Of a stretch of DNA of 64,000 nucleotides, positions 11,338-23,609 are shown in pieces; the stretch's first letter is position 1, and every line of letters starts with the position of its first letter. The position numbers and the translations under genes are program-made. Source of the stretch: Acanthochromis polyacanthus. Its lineage: Eukaryota > Chordata > Actinopteri > Pomacentridae. Under the pieces are notes generated by a model, which was not told the DNA's origin, made no database searches, and was given only the letters and a program-made list of their open reading frames with translations. Where the stretch lies: the NCBI RefSeq assembly GCF_021347895.1, contig NC_067129.1:30727690-30791689 (forward strand). The letters run 5' to 3'.

Positions 11338-13106
11338 CTATTGTTGTGAAGCATGGAGATATGAGATCCCAGAATCAGCCACAAAGGGGAGACTCTGACA
11401 GAACAACAGCTAAATAAGGGAACATTGTGATATTATAACCTGTGATTTAGGATCAGATTATGCCATAACCTAATGAATGAGTTTGAACTAACCAAGTGTC
11501 TATTTCTTACATTCTTTAATGTTGAAACAGTGTAGGAGTCAGAAGAGCAGCTCACTGTGAAAAGTGATGTTTTGACAGATTTGACTAAAAGAGGAACTTA
11601 TGCGTTATGAAATGGGAATGCTTTTAACAGTTTTGATTACTATGAAACTGAGGTGTTTTAGAAAGAGTTTTGACTACTGTAATGAGGTGAGAAGTCACGA
11701 GTTAAGTGAACTAGGGTCAAGTGTTCACAGTAAAGGTCTCTAGACTCAAATAGATTGGGTTTTTAATAAGTCTGTACACATTGTCCAAAAGATTGCACAA
11801 TGGGATGCCAGCGACAGTTAGAGGCTGACATCCGCTTTTCCATTTCCTGATCAGGAGCCTGTGCTGAGTTGCAGACAGGAGAGATCAGGGGGGGCAAGAT
11901 GGGCTGTCTGGACAGTCCAAAACAGACAGTTTCAGTTCCTTAAAAGTGGAGGTGATCATGCGGTCAGTGTATGGGGCAAGTGTGTGAGTTGGGAGGGGGT
12001 AAAGATACAGTAAACTATAAATTACATCTGATCAAGACGCAAGTTGGGAGATCGTTGCGGGTATCTGCCTGGGTGCAATCCAGACATCAGTCTGAGCACA
12101 GGGGATGATTACCACGTAACTCGGACAGGGAATTCAACATGATCTGCAAAGGAATAACTGTTCTATTGGAATTATGGACCAAAGTACTGCGTTTCCTGCA
12201 GTGTTGGAGGATTACTGAACTGTGATCTGGAAATAATGCTGTCTGAAGGAACATTACTGAACTCTATTTTCCATGTGAGGAATACTGGACCAAACAACAA
12301 AAATGGATATATGCAGATCTAAATCTGGTCTGGACCCCCGTCCACTTCCCCCTGGGCCCCGGCGGGTCTCAGGTGAGCAGCCGGGTGTGGCCACACCGTG
12401 ACTGCTCTCCCTCCAAATTATGTAATCTGGGTGAATATTACTTCTCTTTTAGGAAAGCATAATACCAGTTAGGAGTTAGGATGAGTGATTTGATATTATC
12501 TAAGGTTTGATTATTTGTCTGATGATTTATTGGCTATGCTTTTGCCCTGCTAAATATATTTTAATAAAGCATTTTCCTGCAATTTAAAGACAACAAATTG
12601 CAAGTGCTATTTTTATCCCTGAATGAATACTTATACATCTAGCTCTGGATGTAAAAAGTCAGATTACTGCGTGCATAACAATAGCAAAGGGTTCTGAAAG
12701 GTTACCTAGTCATAGGGGTCAGGTTGGCCCAGTATTAAACATATCCTAGAGGTTGTCTATATGTCATATCTCTGAATTGAACCTAGCAACTTAACAAGTG
12801 CCAGATCTATGAGAGGAAAAGCTGCCGTTAACAGGTGTATCTGGTGGTTAAATTTAACTATACCGAAAGTGGCCTACTCCGTTTTAAATTAATTATCAGA
12901 GGAAGTAGGGATAGGCATTGGATGAAGGCAGTGAGACAGCTAGGCGAATTTTCCTCGTCAACCAGCTAACAGTTCTGCAGCATCCCTCTGAGTAAGATCT
13001 CAGGGGGCAGTAGGACCGGACCCGAAGGATGGAGAGCTGGTCCGGTGATTCCCTAACAGCTGAGTAAGTTAATCAGGGGGTCACTGGCCCTGAGGATCAA
13101 CACTAT
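11338..13106 (+). mobile_element. Solo LTR of an endogenous-retrovirus-like element (1761 bp) with 4-bp target duplication
   Basis: The element runs from 11342 to 13102. It starts TGTTGTGAAG and ends GATCAACA, giving the TG...CA termini and the inverted TGTTG/CAACA of an LTR. It is flanked on both sides by CTAT (11338-11341 and 13103-13106). The same T/G-rich simple sequence lies on both sides, as expected if one locus was split. An AATAAA polyadenylation signal at 12563-12568 sets the plus orientation. No gag, pol or env-like frame is present, so this is the product of LTR-LTR recombination. The length fits retroviral LTRs of fish, but I cannot assign a genus. Confidence 0.75.
12563..12568 (+). 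promoter_or_regulatory. Polyadenylation signal within the solo LTR
   Basis: AATAAA sits about 1.2 kb into the LTR and 540 bp before its end, a position consistent with the R region. No TATA box can be assigned with confidence. Confidence 0.45.
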
Positions 13107-13432
13107 TTTTGTCATTTGGTATTTCTTGTGTTGTTTTTGTCTTTTCTGTCAGTTTGTCTTGGTTTTTGCCATTTTGTGTCACTGTTTTAGTCTCATTTCA
13201 TCATCTTGTGTGTCTTCTGGGTCATTTTGTGTCTGTTTTTGTTGTTTTTGTCTTGCTTGTCAATCTCTGTCACTATAGCTGTTTTTTGTTGTTGTTGTGT
13301 GTCCCATTTCTGTAATTTTGTGGTTTATGACATTCTGTCTTGTTTTGTCATTCTGTGCCTAGTTAGTGTCGTTTCGTCTTTACTTCTGACCTTTTGTCTT
13401 GTTTTATGCCATTTTGTGTTGTTTTTTGGTCT
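13107..13432 (+). repeat. T/G-rich simple-sequence array (TTTTGTCATTTTGTGT-like)
   Basis: Degenerate repeats of TTTTGTCxTTTTGTGTC, almost free of A. Open frames here encode only Phe/Leu/Val/Cys-rich hydrophobic strings, which is a composition artefact. The same type recurs at 14150-14330, 14780-14960 and 63460-63740. Its reverse complement (CCAAAATGACTCAAAA) is seen at 14380-14660, 59335-59500 and 60890-61090. Confidence 0.75.
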
Positions 13433-13660
13433 ACACTGGAAAAAATGCCCCTTTCAAAACAAGAAAAAGAAACTTATTTTAACGAACTATTACCTTGAAA
13501 TAAGTGAAAAAATCTGCCAATAAAACAAGTGAAAAATGGCTTGGTAAGATTTCCTGAAATAAGATATAATATTTATAATATTGAGATCTTAAGATTAGGT
13601 GGGAGAACTTATTTTAAGCTATATCTTAACAGGATTGTCAAGCTTAGGTGCCTTACCCCT
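13433..13660 (+). mobile_element. Partial MITE, possible left end
   Basis: Starts ACACTGGAAAAAATG and continues with AACAAGAAAAAG...CTTATTTTAA...CTTGAAATAAGTGAAAAAATCTGCCAAT. I recognise this style from abundant short non-autonomous elements of fish genomes. No matching right end was found, so it is partial or decayed. Confidence 0.4.
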
Positions 13661-15110
13661 CCTGTTGTCCTCATTTACGGCACCAAAAAGTATCGTTGCC
13701 TTGTCTGAAAAGAATCCAAAAAATCTGCCAAAAATTCCCCAAATTTATGAACATTTGAAAAATCTTCAGGAAAAAAAATCCTTAAAAGTTTCCCTGAAAA
13801 GTTTTATTTAAAAAAAAAAAAATTGGCAAGAAATAAAAATTTTAAAAATAATTTTCAAAAATGAAAATTGTTAATATTTTCAAAAAATTAGTCAAAATCT
13901 TCCGAAAAATCCTAAAACTATCTAAAGTGATTACATATATATATATCAGTAAAAGTTCTAATATTTTCTTTAAGAACATTTGGGGGGAAAATTAATTTAA
14001 ATTATTAATTAATTTTAATTTTATTTTTTTCCCCAAATGTTTTTAAAGAAACAATTTTTAGCATTTCTTTTTTCCATCAAAAATGTTCAAAAATTTCCCC
14101 CAAATATTTGATAAAGTGGAAGTTTTCACTGTGAAAGTACTATTTTTGTGTTCTGTGTCCAGTTTGCGTTGTTTCCTGTCTCTGTGTTCTTTCCGTCTCT
14201 TCATGTTAGAGATATGAACTGTTTCCATGTGTCCTCTCCAGACTTTTTCTCTCTCCCTGTAGAAAGATGTTTCACCATGCTGAATGTATCTCCCAACAAC
14301 TTACTCCTCTGTTCACTGTTTCTGAGCCATGCTGCACTTTCCTTACAGTCTGAAATTGCCCAAAATGACTCCAGTTTTATCCAAAGTAACAAAAAAAAAT
14401 CACAGATGACGTAAAACCTCTCCAGACCTATTTATGAATCGTCCAAAACACCTCAAAAACTGTCCAAAATGACTGATAACCTGTCTAAAGTAATGTAAAA
14501 ACTTTTCTTTTCAAAATTATATGAAATTGTACAAAATTGACTAAAAGTGCCAAAAATGACTAAAACTTTGTCCAAACCTACTTCAGAATTGTCCAAAATA
14601 ATTTGAAAACTCTCCATAATTGCTTGAAATTTGTTCAAAATGACTCAAATTTAGTGTAAAATGACAATAGAAAGATGTTTCACCGTGCTGAATGTATCTT
14701 CTAACAACTTGCTCCTCTGTTCTCTGTTTCTGAGCTGCATTTATTTTATTTATCCAGCAGCTTTGAGTCTCCTTTCAGTCTCTGTCATTTTGTTGTGTTT
14801 TTGGTGTTCTGTGTCTAGTTGTTGTCATTCATTTTTCTTTGTGTTTTTTTTTTTTTCTTTTTGTCTTTTTTGCCGTTTTGTGTCACCTCCTGTGTCTTTT
14901 GGGTGGTTTTGTGTCTGTGTCTTGTTGTTTTCATTTGTTTTTTGTTGTCATTATTCAAGTCTGAGAGAGAAAAAGAGCAGATATGGGACAGGAACAGGCT
15001 CCTCAGATACGACTTCATGTCATTTAGTTTGCAAAGAGGAGACGATGCAGGCAGGAGGTTCCTTTTTCAGAAGACAAGTCGACATTTTGCTTTTTTTATC
15101 AGCAGGCTTT
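13661..15110. other. Low-complexity A-rich and T/G-rich DNA; no gene seen
   Basis: Poly-A/T-rich sequence to about 14110. Two related segments follow: AGAAAGATGTTTCACC(A/G)TGCTGAATGTATCT at 14261 and 14670, each followed by (C/A)AACAACTT(A/G)CTCCTCTGTTC. This shows a duplication of about 400 bp. The rest is the TTTTGT/CCAAAATGAC simple repeat. Confidence 0.5.
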
Positions 15111-15420
15111 GCTTTTAATGAAGGGCCGCAAACAACAGAGGCAAAAAAGGCGCCTCGCAGGTAGCTAAATTACTCCAATTGATCTTACTCTCCTGCTGCG
15201 TCACAAAGTTTCTGCTCTCCGTTAATGGAAGGAAAATAAATTTCTTAATTATGGAGCAGGAGTTCAGAGTCGCTCCTTTCTTCTTTGCTCAGCAGCAATC
15301 TGGCCTCGGCCCGACAGAACGTTTACGGAGGAATTTGAAGAGATAGAAACATTCCCGACATGTCATACCCTCTTTGGATTGTTGTCGAGTCCTGCTGAGA
15401 TAACAGAGATGATCAGATCT
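15111..15420. other. Candidate conserved non-coding element
   Basis: A non-repetitive, GC-balanced stretch between low-complexity regions. It contains AATTACTCCAATTGATC, TTTCTTAATTATGG and CGTTAATGG, which are homeodomain-type TAAT cores. No protein family is recognised in any frame. Composition alone suggests this; conservation has not been tested. Confidence 0.3.
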
Positions 15421-16480
15421 GAACTAAGCGGGGAGTCCTGCAGCTCCACTGCTGCTGTCGTTAAACAAAAGAGGAGGTATTTGATTCACATGTTTGGCAA
15501 ATCTGCACATATCAGTACCAGAACGAACGCATTACTCACATTTAGTGCCGTTATTTTAGTCATTTTACAGCCTGTTTGGTGATCAAACCACCATTTATAC
15601 TCCTTCTCTCTGTTGGTTTAACTTGCTAAACCTCAGACATTTTCTGTCGTAGTTTTATTTACGGTTGGCTCATTTTTCTCAGCAATATAAAGTCCTGCAC
15701 CTTATTTTTAGCGATTTTTTGAGTGACACATTGAATCGACATTTTTCCGAAAATATCAGAAAGTGAAGTTCAGTTTGGTTGCATTTTTTTTAGCAGAATC
15801 ACAAATCACTGCTTTCACAGATCGTTGGACATTTGAAAAGCTTTCTGTTTTTACACTTTGCTATAAAGTGTTGAAATGGGTTCTTCATTCTCGAGTTGCA
15901 AATCCAGTGGAGGAAAAATGGTTAGAGAAACGTTTTAGCAAGGTTGTGTCACAATGAAGCATTCATTTTTACTCTGGCCTGTACCTGTAAAGTTACACAA
16001 AATGTCACGTCTACCTGCTGCACCACTGTGTGGGTTATCTGATAGAAGCTCAACTCTACTTAAATTGTTCATCTGATGTTGTCACTGATCATGAAAAATA
16101 AATAAATTCCAAAGCAATGCAAACAGAAACATCTTCTCTGCTGGTCTGAGGCTTTAGGAGCTGAGAGTGTCTTTGTTCTGGGCAGCATCTTAGCTTTTCC
16201 TTTCACCTGGAATCTGATTCTTTCCCAGTTTCAGCTTCATAAACCTAAATTCTCCACATCTGTTCCAGCTGTTTCTTCATCTTCTGGACTCCTTCATGAC
16301 ATTACTGTCGGCTGGGATCATCAGATTCTCCACAGTGACCCTCTATGAGCTGGTTCTTACCATTTTTTGTCATTATTCCCTGATATTTCAGCTGGTGTTC
16401 CTGTTAAAACAATATAAATCTGCATGGTTCTGTGTGTAGTGACATAAAAACTGTATTTAATCCTGTGAGATTTGACGGCG
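15421..16480. other. No gene or transposon recognised
   Basis: Unremarkable single-copy-looking DNA. The open frames at 15379-15582 and 15763-15957 show no domain or splice context. Confidence 0.4.
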
Positions 16481-16960
16481 TGACGTGTCGCTGCTCCCAG
16501 CTGCAGTTTTACCGGTTCGGACGGATGAACATATTTATTGCCGAATTACAAATTTGCCGAACATAATTCACCATTTAGCCGACATTCCTGTTAATTATGG
16601 AGCCTGACATTTGCAGTTTGCTCGCAGTCTTTCATCTTGTTAGACAATTAACTTTGGATGATGTTTGAATTGCTCTGACACATTGTAAATGTGCCGACAC
16701 AATCTTAATTAAAATGCCGTGTTTTGTTCCCGGGAGAGGAATCCAGCTTTGAGAAGGCATGACACATCTTGATCTATGGCGCAAAGTTAGAATAATCAGA
16801 CAACTTTCTCCAAGCAGCTGCTCTCGTTGTGGAACTTTTGCACCAGCAGACGTCGGATCTGTGAAGTTTTATGTCTGAACGCAACGTCAAACGCATTTTC
16901 TCCTCTTTCTGCAGCTGCTGCCATCATGAAGGCACCTTGAGATGAAGTGACTGCAGAGCT
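16481..16960. other. Candidate conserved non-coding element (developmental-enhancer-like)
   Basis: A 480-bp single-copy-looking stretch with few homopolymers. It carries many AT-core sites: CTGTTAATTATGGAGCC (about 16589), GACAATTAACTTTGG and ACAATCTTAATTAAAATGCC. The density of homeodomain-type cores in GC-balanced DNA is typical of vertebrate enhancers. This is inference; no motif proves function. Confidence 0.35.
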
Positions 16961-18752
16961 TTAATTATTCTGAGGCTCATGCAACATGTGCTGGAGATGC
17001 ACTGTTTGTTTTATTCATGGCCGACTATAAAATGCAGTTTATGTGGAGTTCTCCTGGTCTCTGTGACATTTTCAAGCCTTTCGGATCCAGACTCTGTTTC
17101 ATGGATTCCAGCTTCTGTCTCTCTTTTGAATATGAAACGAGGCCGGTTCAACAAAACAGAATCTTCTGCTGCTGGACTCCAGTCGCAAAGAAGAACTTTT
17201 AGTCTTTGAGATTTTACAGAATATTCACTTCTTCACGCTGAAAATCATGAAACAAATATTTGATTGATGTTACGAAGAGAACCTCAGAACAGAAGAGACA
17301 AATTAACAAGACATTTATTTTCATCTAAGCTTTATATTTACATGCAAATTTTGCAAATGAGTCATTTATCTGCTCTGAAGGATGATGTCAAATTATGACG
17401 TTTGGTCACTTGTTGTGATCCCAAAAACTCAAAAAACCTCTAAAACAAAAGGAAATAAATATTCAAATGAGTTTTCTTTAAGACGTGATGTTCACACAAT
17501 GTCATTACAGGGAGTATAAAATCACATTTTGTGCTAAAAAGGATCAAATATTTGCATTATTACATTCAAACATGAGAGTTTAGTTCTGCTTACTGCAATG
17601 GAATATTTAAAATCTCTTCAACTTTATGTTTGTTGCTAATAAACCACATCAGTCAGTTATAAACCTGTGGAAATATTTTCTAAATGCCAGAAATTTATTA
17701 ATATAATGACTTTTTTAGACTCATTTTTCTACCTTTATTTAAAAGCTCTTATACTGGTCACAGCTAGCCATACATGCTGTATCTGTCGTTGTTGTTTTTT
17801 TTTCAGAATATTCTACTCTATCAAGATTTTCCATGATTTTTTGTCAATAACACTTCCACATTTTTAAAAATTTCAGCCTCTATAATCAAGGAAAATTCAT
17901 ATTTTCGACTATGACGTCAATATTTTACATGTATCTCTCCACAAACTGGTGGCAGCAGTGATATTTTTCCATAGCTGCATAGTGGAGATTGTGTGGAATC
18001 TGAAATATCAGAACCATGATGGTGGGAAACTGTATGAGTTAAAATCTGGGGAAAATATTTGATTTTAGTCATTGAAGTGCTCGCCAACAGTAGCCTTCTG
18101 CAGAGGTAGCAGACCAGACAAATGTTTTCGTCAGGTTGTAAATTCAAGATCCTTTTTCTCACTGACACTTCATCACAGAAACAAGCTACTGGTATTGTTA
18201 GAAAGGCCAGGTCTTGTAGTTTCATTTGATATCTGCAAAACCTCACGGCAATAAATACCTCAAAAGTAATCCAACCGAAAACAAGCGCGTCCATCAGGCT
18301 CTGAGAAAGTACCTACATGAAACCAACTTCGAATTTTGTAGTTGCAGAAACAGTTTAATTTACATTTTGCTCCTTATTTCTTCAACCAGCATTATTTGCA
18401 CATTATTTTACACATTTGTCCTTAATGTAACTTGTCTGAGCTGCTGGATACTTTGAATTTCCAGCAGAAAACACTTGGTTTGAATCATGCTGCATAAAAC
18501 TCAAAAAGACGATCCATCACTGCTGTAAATCTGCAGCCGGCTGAAGCTCCTTCTGTGCAGCTCTGGTTTAAATCTTGTTGTTATTGTCAGCCAGAAATAG
18601 CAGCAGATAAACCACAGTAAATGTGTCAGTATGTAAAGTAAAGAAAAATATCCAGCACAGTCTAAATAATTCACTATTACAGAATATCTGCTGTAAATAT
18701 GGGAAGTTTGTCGTGAGCAGTTTGCCTTTGGGGGGATGTAAGTGTACTTGTA
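16961..18752. other. No gene recognised
   Basis: AT-rich sequence. The overlapping open frames at 16979-17209 and the 125-codon minus frame at 17917-18294 show no family resemblance. Confidence 0.4.
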
Positions 18753-18776
18753 GTGTGTGTGTGTGTGTGTGTGTGT
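18753..18776 (+). repeat. (GT)n microsatellite
   Basis: Twelve uninterrupted GT units. Confidence 0.9.
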
Positions 18777-18942
18777 CGGGCGGAGGCTTGACAGCTCTTG
18801 TGAAGAGGCTTTTAAGGTGGTGGATAGTTGTGGTCTTAATGGGCCGCCTCGGCCTCCCAGAGGAAAGTTTTTGGAACAGATGGTTGGTCGGGTTATAGAC
18901 CTAATAGAAAAATACATCAGAGCCTCCCCAGCGGTTTAAACT
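18777..18942 (+). other. Open segment with protein-like composition, function unknown
   Basis: After the GT run one plus frame stays open to a stop at 18939. It reads as a mixed, protein-like sequence whose last part (KFLEQMVGRVIDLIEKYIRA) could form an amphipathic helix. I do not recognise it. There is no clear 3' splice acceptor just upstream (the GT run lacks AG), so an exon call is not justified. It may be chance or a conserved non-coding stretch. Confidence 0.2.
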
Positions 18943-21280
18943 GCTGCCGTCACCTCTTCCAGCAACATCAGCGGGCTGACAGTCTGGAGAGAAACTCCAA
19001 TCTTCTGTTCACAGCCTCAGTGGGATCAAACAGCCATGAAACCACAGATAAATCCACTCGTCATACATATTGTACACGTACACGGTATGGATACATGCTG
19101 AATCTGTGCAGAGCAGCTTATAATAACACAGCTGTAAATATGAAGGCATTATGTTGGAATGTTGCAAAAATTTCTGTTAATTTTAACACATTAAGTACGA
19201 TTAAAGGTTTATTGTGGCTTTTTAACATTAGAAGATGCTGACAATGTTTTTGCTGCAGGGTTCTTTTAACCTCAAAATCAACAAAATATGCGATTTTCCA
19301 AACTTTGCCAAACAAATAAAGAGTCCAGGTGACCCCCACATCTGATTCGTTAGGTCTGAGGCCTCTTAAATGAACAATTTGCATTACAACAACCTCTAAA
19401 TTGAGCTTTACCCAAATGTAAAATAAGATTTTGTCATTATACTTCCAGTTCTTTTTCTGTTTTTACTTGGTAATCCAACTGGAAGAGTCGAGTTGTTGCA
19501 TAAAAACTTGAAGAAACATGGACGCCGCATGCTCAGGGAGTAGTAGAGCTGATTTGTGCACTTTTCTAACACGACAAATTGTATTTTCAAGCTGACAGAT
19601 GTCAGAAAAGTAGAAAAAAATATTCAATATTCAAAACAGTACTTTCCTTTGACTACAGCTCATTGTTTACAGTTAAGTTTAAACTCGGACATCCGAGTTT
19701 CCGTGAGTGCAGTGAGTCATTATAAGTCTTTTAAAAAGAATTACTAAATCTGCTGGGTCAAAAATACACTAACTCGAATTATCATTTTCGGTGACGTAGA
19801 ACATTGCATCAATCGAATTTTCTTAGTGTTTGGACATCTTACATCCTGTGTGTGATCACAGTTGACTACAGCTGATGACTCCTCTGATCCAGTTTAAATT
19901 CCCATCAAAAACTCCTAAATAGCTCAAATTTTAACTGCATTGCTTCATGGCATCAAATAGTGAGAAGATTTATTAGTACGGCACCTTATTGCACACAGAG
20001 GGAAGGCTAAGTAGTAAAATACAGCAGAATTAAAATAAAATAGTTAAATAAAAACAGTACAGACAAGTTGAACAAAGCGCATAGCAAATTTTGTAGAGAA
20101 TTTAAATTGACTACAGCAGTAAAAATAAATAAAAATAAAAGCAAATGGGAGATAAAGTATATAATAAGCTCATAATAATCTTTATTCTGCGACTGCATAA
20201 TTGAGACTTTTTCTGTTTTTGTGAATGCAATAAGACTTTTTCTGGCTTTATTTGGCCACTTCATGAATCTGTTTGGTTGTTAAATGTTTTAAATATCAGT
20301 GGATCAGCTAGAAGTTGTAATATTTTCTCTGTTTATGTGAATCATCGGCATATTTTTCTTTCTTTCTTTATTACTGCACCACTGTCCATTCCCTTGTGCT
20401 GGTGAATTATCGTACTTTGTCCTGAGGGGGACAGTAGTCACATCGATCGGCTTAAAAATGAAGCCGATTGTCCAAGGCACACTTTCCCCGCCTCCGTTTT
20501 TTAAATTTTCACTGACATTTTATCAGCTTTTACAGCTATGTGTGTTATAACAATTAAAAACTCTGCTTTGATGTGGAAAAACAAAGTTCTCAGCGGCTGA
20601 ATTGTGAGTGCGAGTGCTGTTTTATAAAGACTGTTAATCTTCCTTTTTGTTTTATTTATGCTCCTCACTCGAAGCGTTTTTCTTCATGTCCCACATTTCT
20701 CTCTCCTCCTCATCCTCACTTTCCGATGCCACCGTTCCTCATCGGTAACGCTCCAACGTGAAATATGCCGTCGAGTGAATCTCTGCGAGGCCTGATTTAT
20801 TTATCCTGCTGCACGCTTCATAAGCTTCTGATTGATTTTAAATGCAGAAAACATGGATAAGGGAAGGAAAAATGAGGAAGAGATGGGACAGAGCAATGAG
20901 CAAATATGCAACCAAAGGAAAGATCAGTAGAAGAAGACAAGAAGGTTCATGAATAAATGAGAGAAAGGCTAGCAATGAAAGGAATCAGGCAGAAATGGAA
21001 GAAACTTTCTAAGTGTTTGAAGCTGTTAAAATGTCTGTTTCCGTCACATGTTCTTCATACGAAAGCAGCAGGAACCCCATCTTCCTTCCAGTAGCTCAGT
21101 AGTTGGTTTTTATCTCATTTAATGGTGCTGGAGCTGCGATTGTTGACTTATTGGATAAATAGGAGCAAAAGTCCACATCTGCAGTTTAGAGGGGAAATCA
21201 GCAGATTTTAAATCAAGAAACTCTTGACTTTCACTTGCTGTTGTTCATTTGATGTTTGTATTTGCGCTTTCAGTTGATGT
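18943..21280. other. No gene recognised; possible conserved stretch at 20560-20860
   Basis: Mostly AT-rich DNA. The segment at 20560-20860 is more GC-balanced and non-repetitive, so it is a weak candidate for a conserved non-coding element. The other open frames here are short and featureless. Confidence 0.35.
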
Positions 21281-22040
21281 CTGGTTATATTTAGACACCA
21301 AACTACTTAGTTTTGTTCTTCCAACAAATCTACTTGTTTAAGTTTGGACACTAAAACCGCTTGGTTTACGTTATCTACTGAAACTGTTTGAGTTTAGATA
21401 CAACATTAAATTGTTAACTTTGGCACCAAAATTGCTTGATTAGGTTTAGACACAACTTGTTAACTTTAAGTACCAAAACTACTTAGTCAAGTTTATCCAA
21501 CAACACTACTTGGTTAAGTTCAGGCACCAAAACCTAACTGGTTAACTTCAGGGACCAAACCTGTTTAGTTAACTTCATGCACCAAAACTACTTTGTTAGG
21601 TTTATCCAACAAATCTACTTGTTTAAACATTAAAAATACTTGGTTAACATTATGCACCAAACCATTTGGTTAAGTTTAGGTACCCAGGTAACTGGTGGCT
21701 TTATCCACAAAGGCTACTTGGTTACTGATCACTAGCTACTAGCTTTGGTGGAAGGCATCTAAACCTCTCAGTTAACTTTGGGACCAAAACTACTTGGTTA
21801 AGTTTATCCCACAAATCTATTTGTTTAAGTTTAGTCACCCAGACTACTTGGTTAACTTAAAGCGCCAAAACTACTTGCTTTAGTTTTGGCACCAAAACAG
21901 CTCAGTTAACTTTTGATATCAAACATATTCAGTCAGGTTTCTGCACAGCATTACCTGGTTAACTTTATACGGGTTTAGGGACCAAACATTTCGGTTAGAA
22001 TTTAGACACCAAAACTACGTGAGTAACTTAAAGCACAAAG
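21281..22040. repeat. Degenerate minisatellite (about 35-40 bp) with GGTTAAGTTTAGGCACCAAAACTACTT-like unit
   Basis: Roughly twenty diverged units of the pattern (A)CTTGGTTAA(C/G)TTTAGGxACCAAAAC. The array resumes at 23285-23430 after an inserted element. No spacer-and-repeat regularity of a CRISPR is present. Confidence 0.85.
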
Positions 22041-23290
22041 CTATTCCAGTCCCTCCAGGATTTAGCGGGCGTTTTTCGTGATTGTTGCGGCCAAAAATTT
22101 GCAGCAGCTTTTCTAAAAGTTGCGATAAAAGTTGCGATGTTTTAAGCTTATTTGTTGTGATGAAATTGCGAGAGACAGTGACAATTACTAAAAAGCTGCA
22201 TTTTTTCCAGCTTGTAGAACATCTTTAAACACTGTAATTGATAATATTTATTCAGAAATTAATTATTTAACGTTCCAACCCATTTCCACCAAAGCTGGCA
22301 CACCATGGTGGGGCATTAGCAGCAGCCACATACTGGTTTAATATGACATGACCTAACTATGCAGCGGGCGACAGGTATTGATGGGACTCAGAAACACCGC
22401 CACAATTTAATCAGTTGTTCCTTGTGCCGTTTCCGAAACGTCCACAGTGGTGGATTTGTTGTAGATCACAATCATGTGATCGTCAGCAGGCCACTGAGGT
22501 AGTGTTCACTTGTTGCCATGGTTACCGTGCCGCTATCAGACGTCGTGCCGCTACAAATCCTTAACAAATCTGTGGATCCAAACTTTAAGCCGCATCACTG
22601 CCGAAGTCTAATCATTTGGTCCTTGTGTCATTTCTGACCGACCCTGAAAACTTCATTCACACCCCTGAGTCTGTTTTTGAGTGATGTTGGTAACAGAGGA
22701 AGGATTCACACACGCTGATGGTCACATAACTCCGTTGTGTTCTTTGGTGGAATAATTAATCTAATTTACCTTCATTCTTTCAGTGCTCTAACGGATCTGG
22801 ATGCAACAGTTTCCATCATAGTGATTTATGTGGTCTGTTGTCTGATCATTTCAGCCGTTCTAATATGTTTCGTGTTATTTTTAAAAAAAAAGATTTATCA
22901 ATCAATGATTTTTTTTCTTTTTTTGTATTCCACCACAATATTACACAGTTGTAAAACAGTTTAGCTCCACTTTGGTGCAGAACATCAGTGAATTAATTGT
23001 TTATCATGGTCTTCAGCAGTAATTTTTGTTGGTAAATGAGAGACATTAGTATCGCACATGTCTGCATCTTCAAACCATAAACAAGGAAGTGAGTTTGGTG
23101 ACGTACGTGCATAGCGTTTGCGCTGGGAACTGCTATGATTGGTGGAACTCACAGGAGGCGGGTCAAAATTGCGGGAAAGTTGCGGTGACTATACAAAATT
23201 TTAAGGTCGTGCAAAATTCGCGGAGATTGGTTGATTTCGCGTGAATTCGCACAATCACAACATCGCGAATTCCTGGAGGGACTGATATTC
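22041..23290. mobile_element. hAT-like non-autonomous transposon (1238 bp) inserted in the minisatellite
   Basis: The termini are inverted: CAGTCCCTCCAGGATTTAGC at 22047, and the reverse complement of the end at 23284 reads CAGTCCCTCCAGGAATTCGC. CAG starts are typical of the hAT superfamily. The flanks share TATTC (left CTATTC before the element; right ATATTC after it), giving a 5- to 6-bp duplication, shorter than the usual 8 bp. The minisatellite continues on both sides, proving insertion. Both subterminal regions are rich in TTGCG(A/G) motifs. No transposase is recognisable. Confidence 0.7.
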
Positions 23291-23430
23291 AGTTAACTTT
23301 AGGAACCAAACCTACTTTGTTAAGGTTAGTAATGATATCTACTCAGTTAAGTTTAGACACTAAAACTAACTGGCTAATGTTCGGCACCAAACCTGTTTAA
23401 TTAAGATTAGGTTAATTTCCAAGGTGGCGA
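23285..23430. repeat. Continuation of the degenerate minisatellite
   Basis: The same AGTTAACTTTAGGAACCAAACCTACTT-type units seen before 22040. Confidence 0.8.
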
Positions 23431-23609
23431 CTCCACAGAAGGTTTTACGTGAACTTATTCCTAGTAACCACCTTCATTATCAGGTTTACTGTTCATAATT
23501 AATCACAGTGATTGATCAGAACACCCCTATTGAAGGTAGAAGATGCTCTACTGACCAACTTGTATGTAAATTATAACATTTAATAATGGGCTGATATAGT
23601 CTGAATCAG

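Noticed and set aside
12300..12405. GC-rich segment ending in CTCAG then GTGAGC, resembling an exon
   Set aside because: It lies inside the solo LTR and has no convincing acceptor; it is more likely LTR regulatory or leader sequence.
13109..13523. Hydrophobic Cys/Val/Leu-rich frames resembling membrane proteins
   Set aside because: They come from T/G-rich simple repeat and recur wherever that repeat occurs.
17917..18294. 125-codon minus frame
   Set aside because: No domain, no conserved motif and no splice context; length alone is not evidence in this much sequence.
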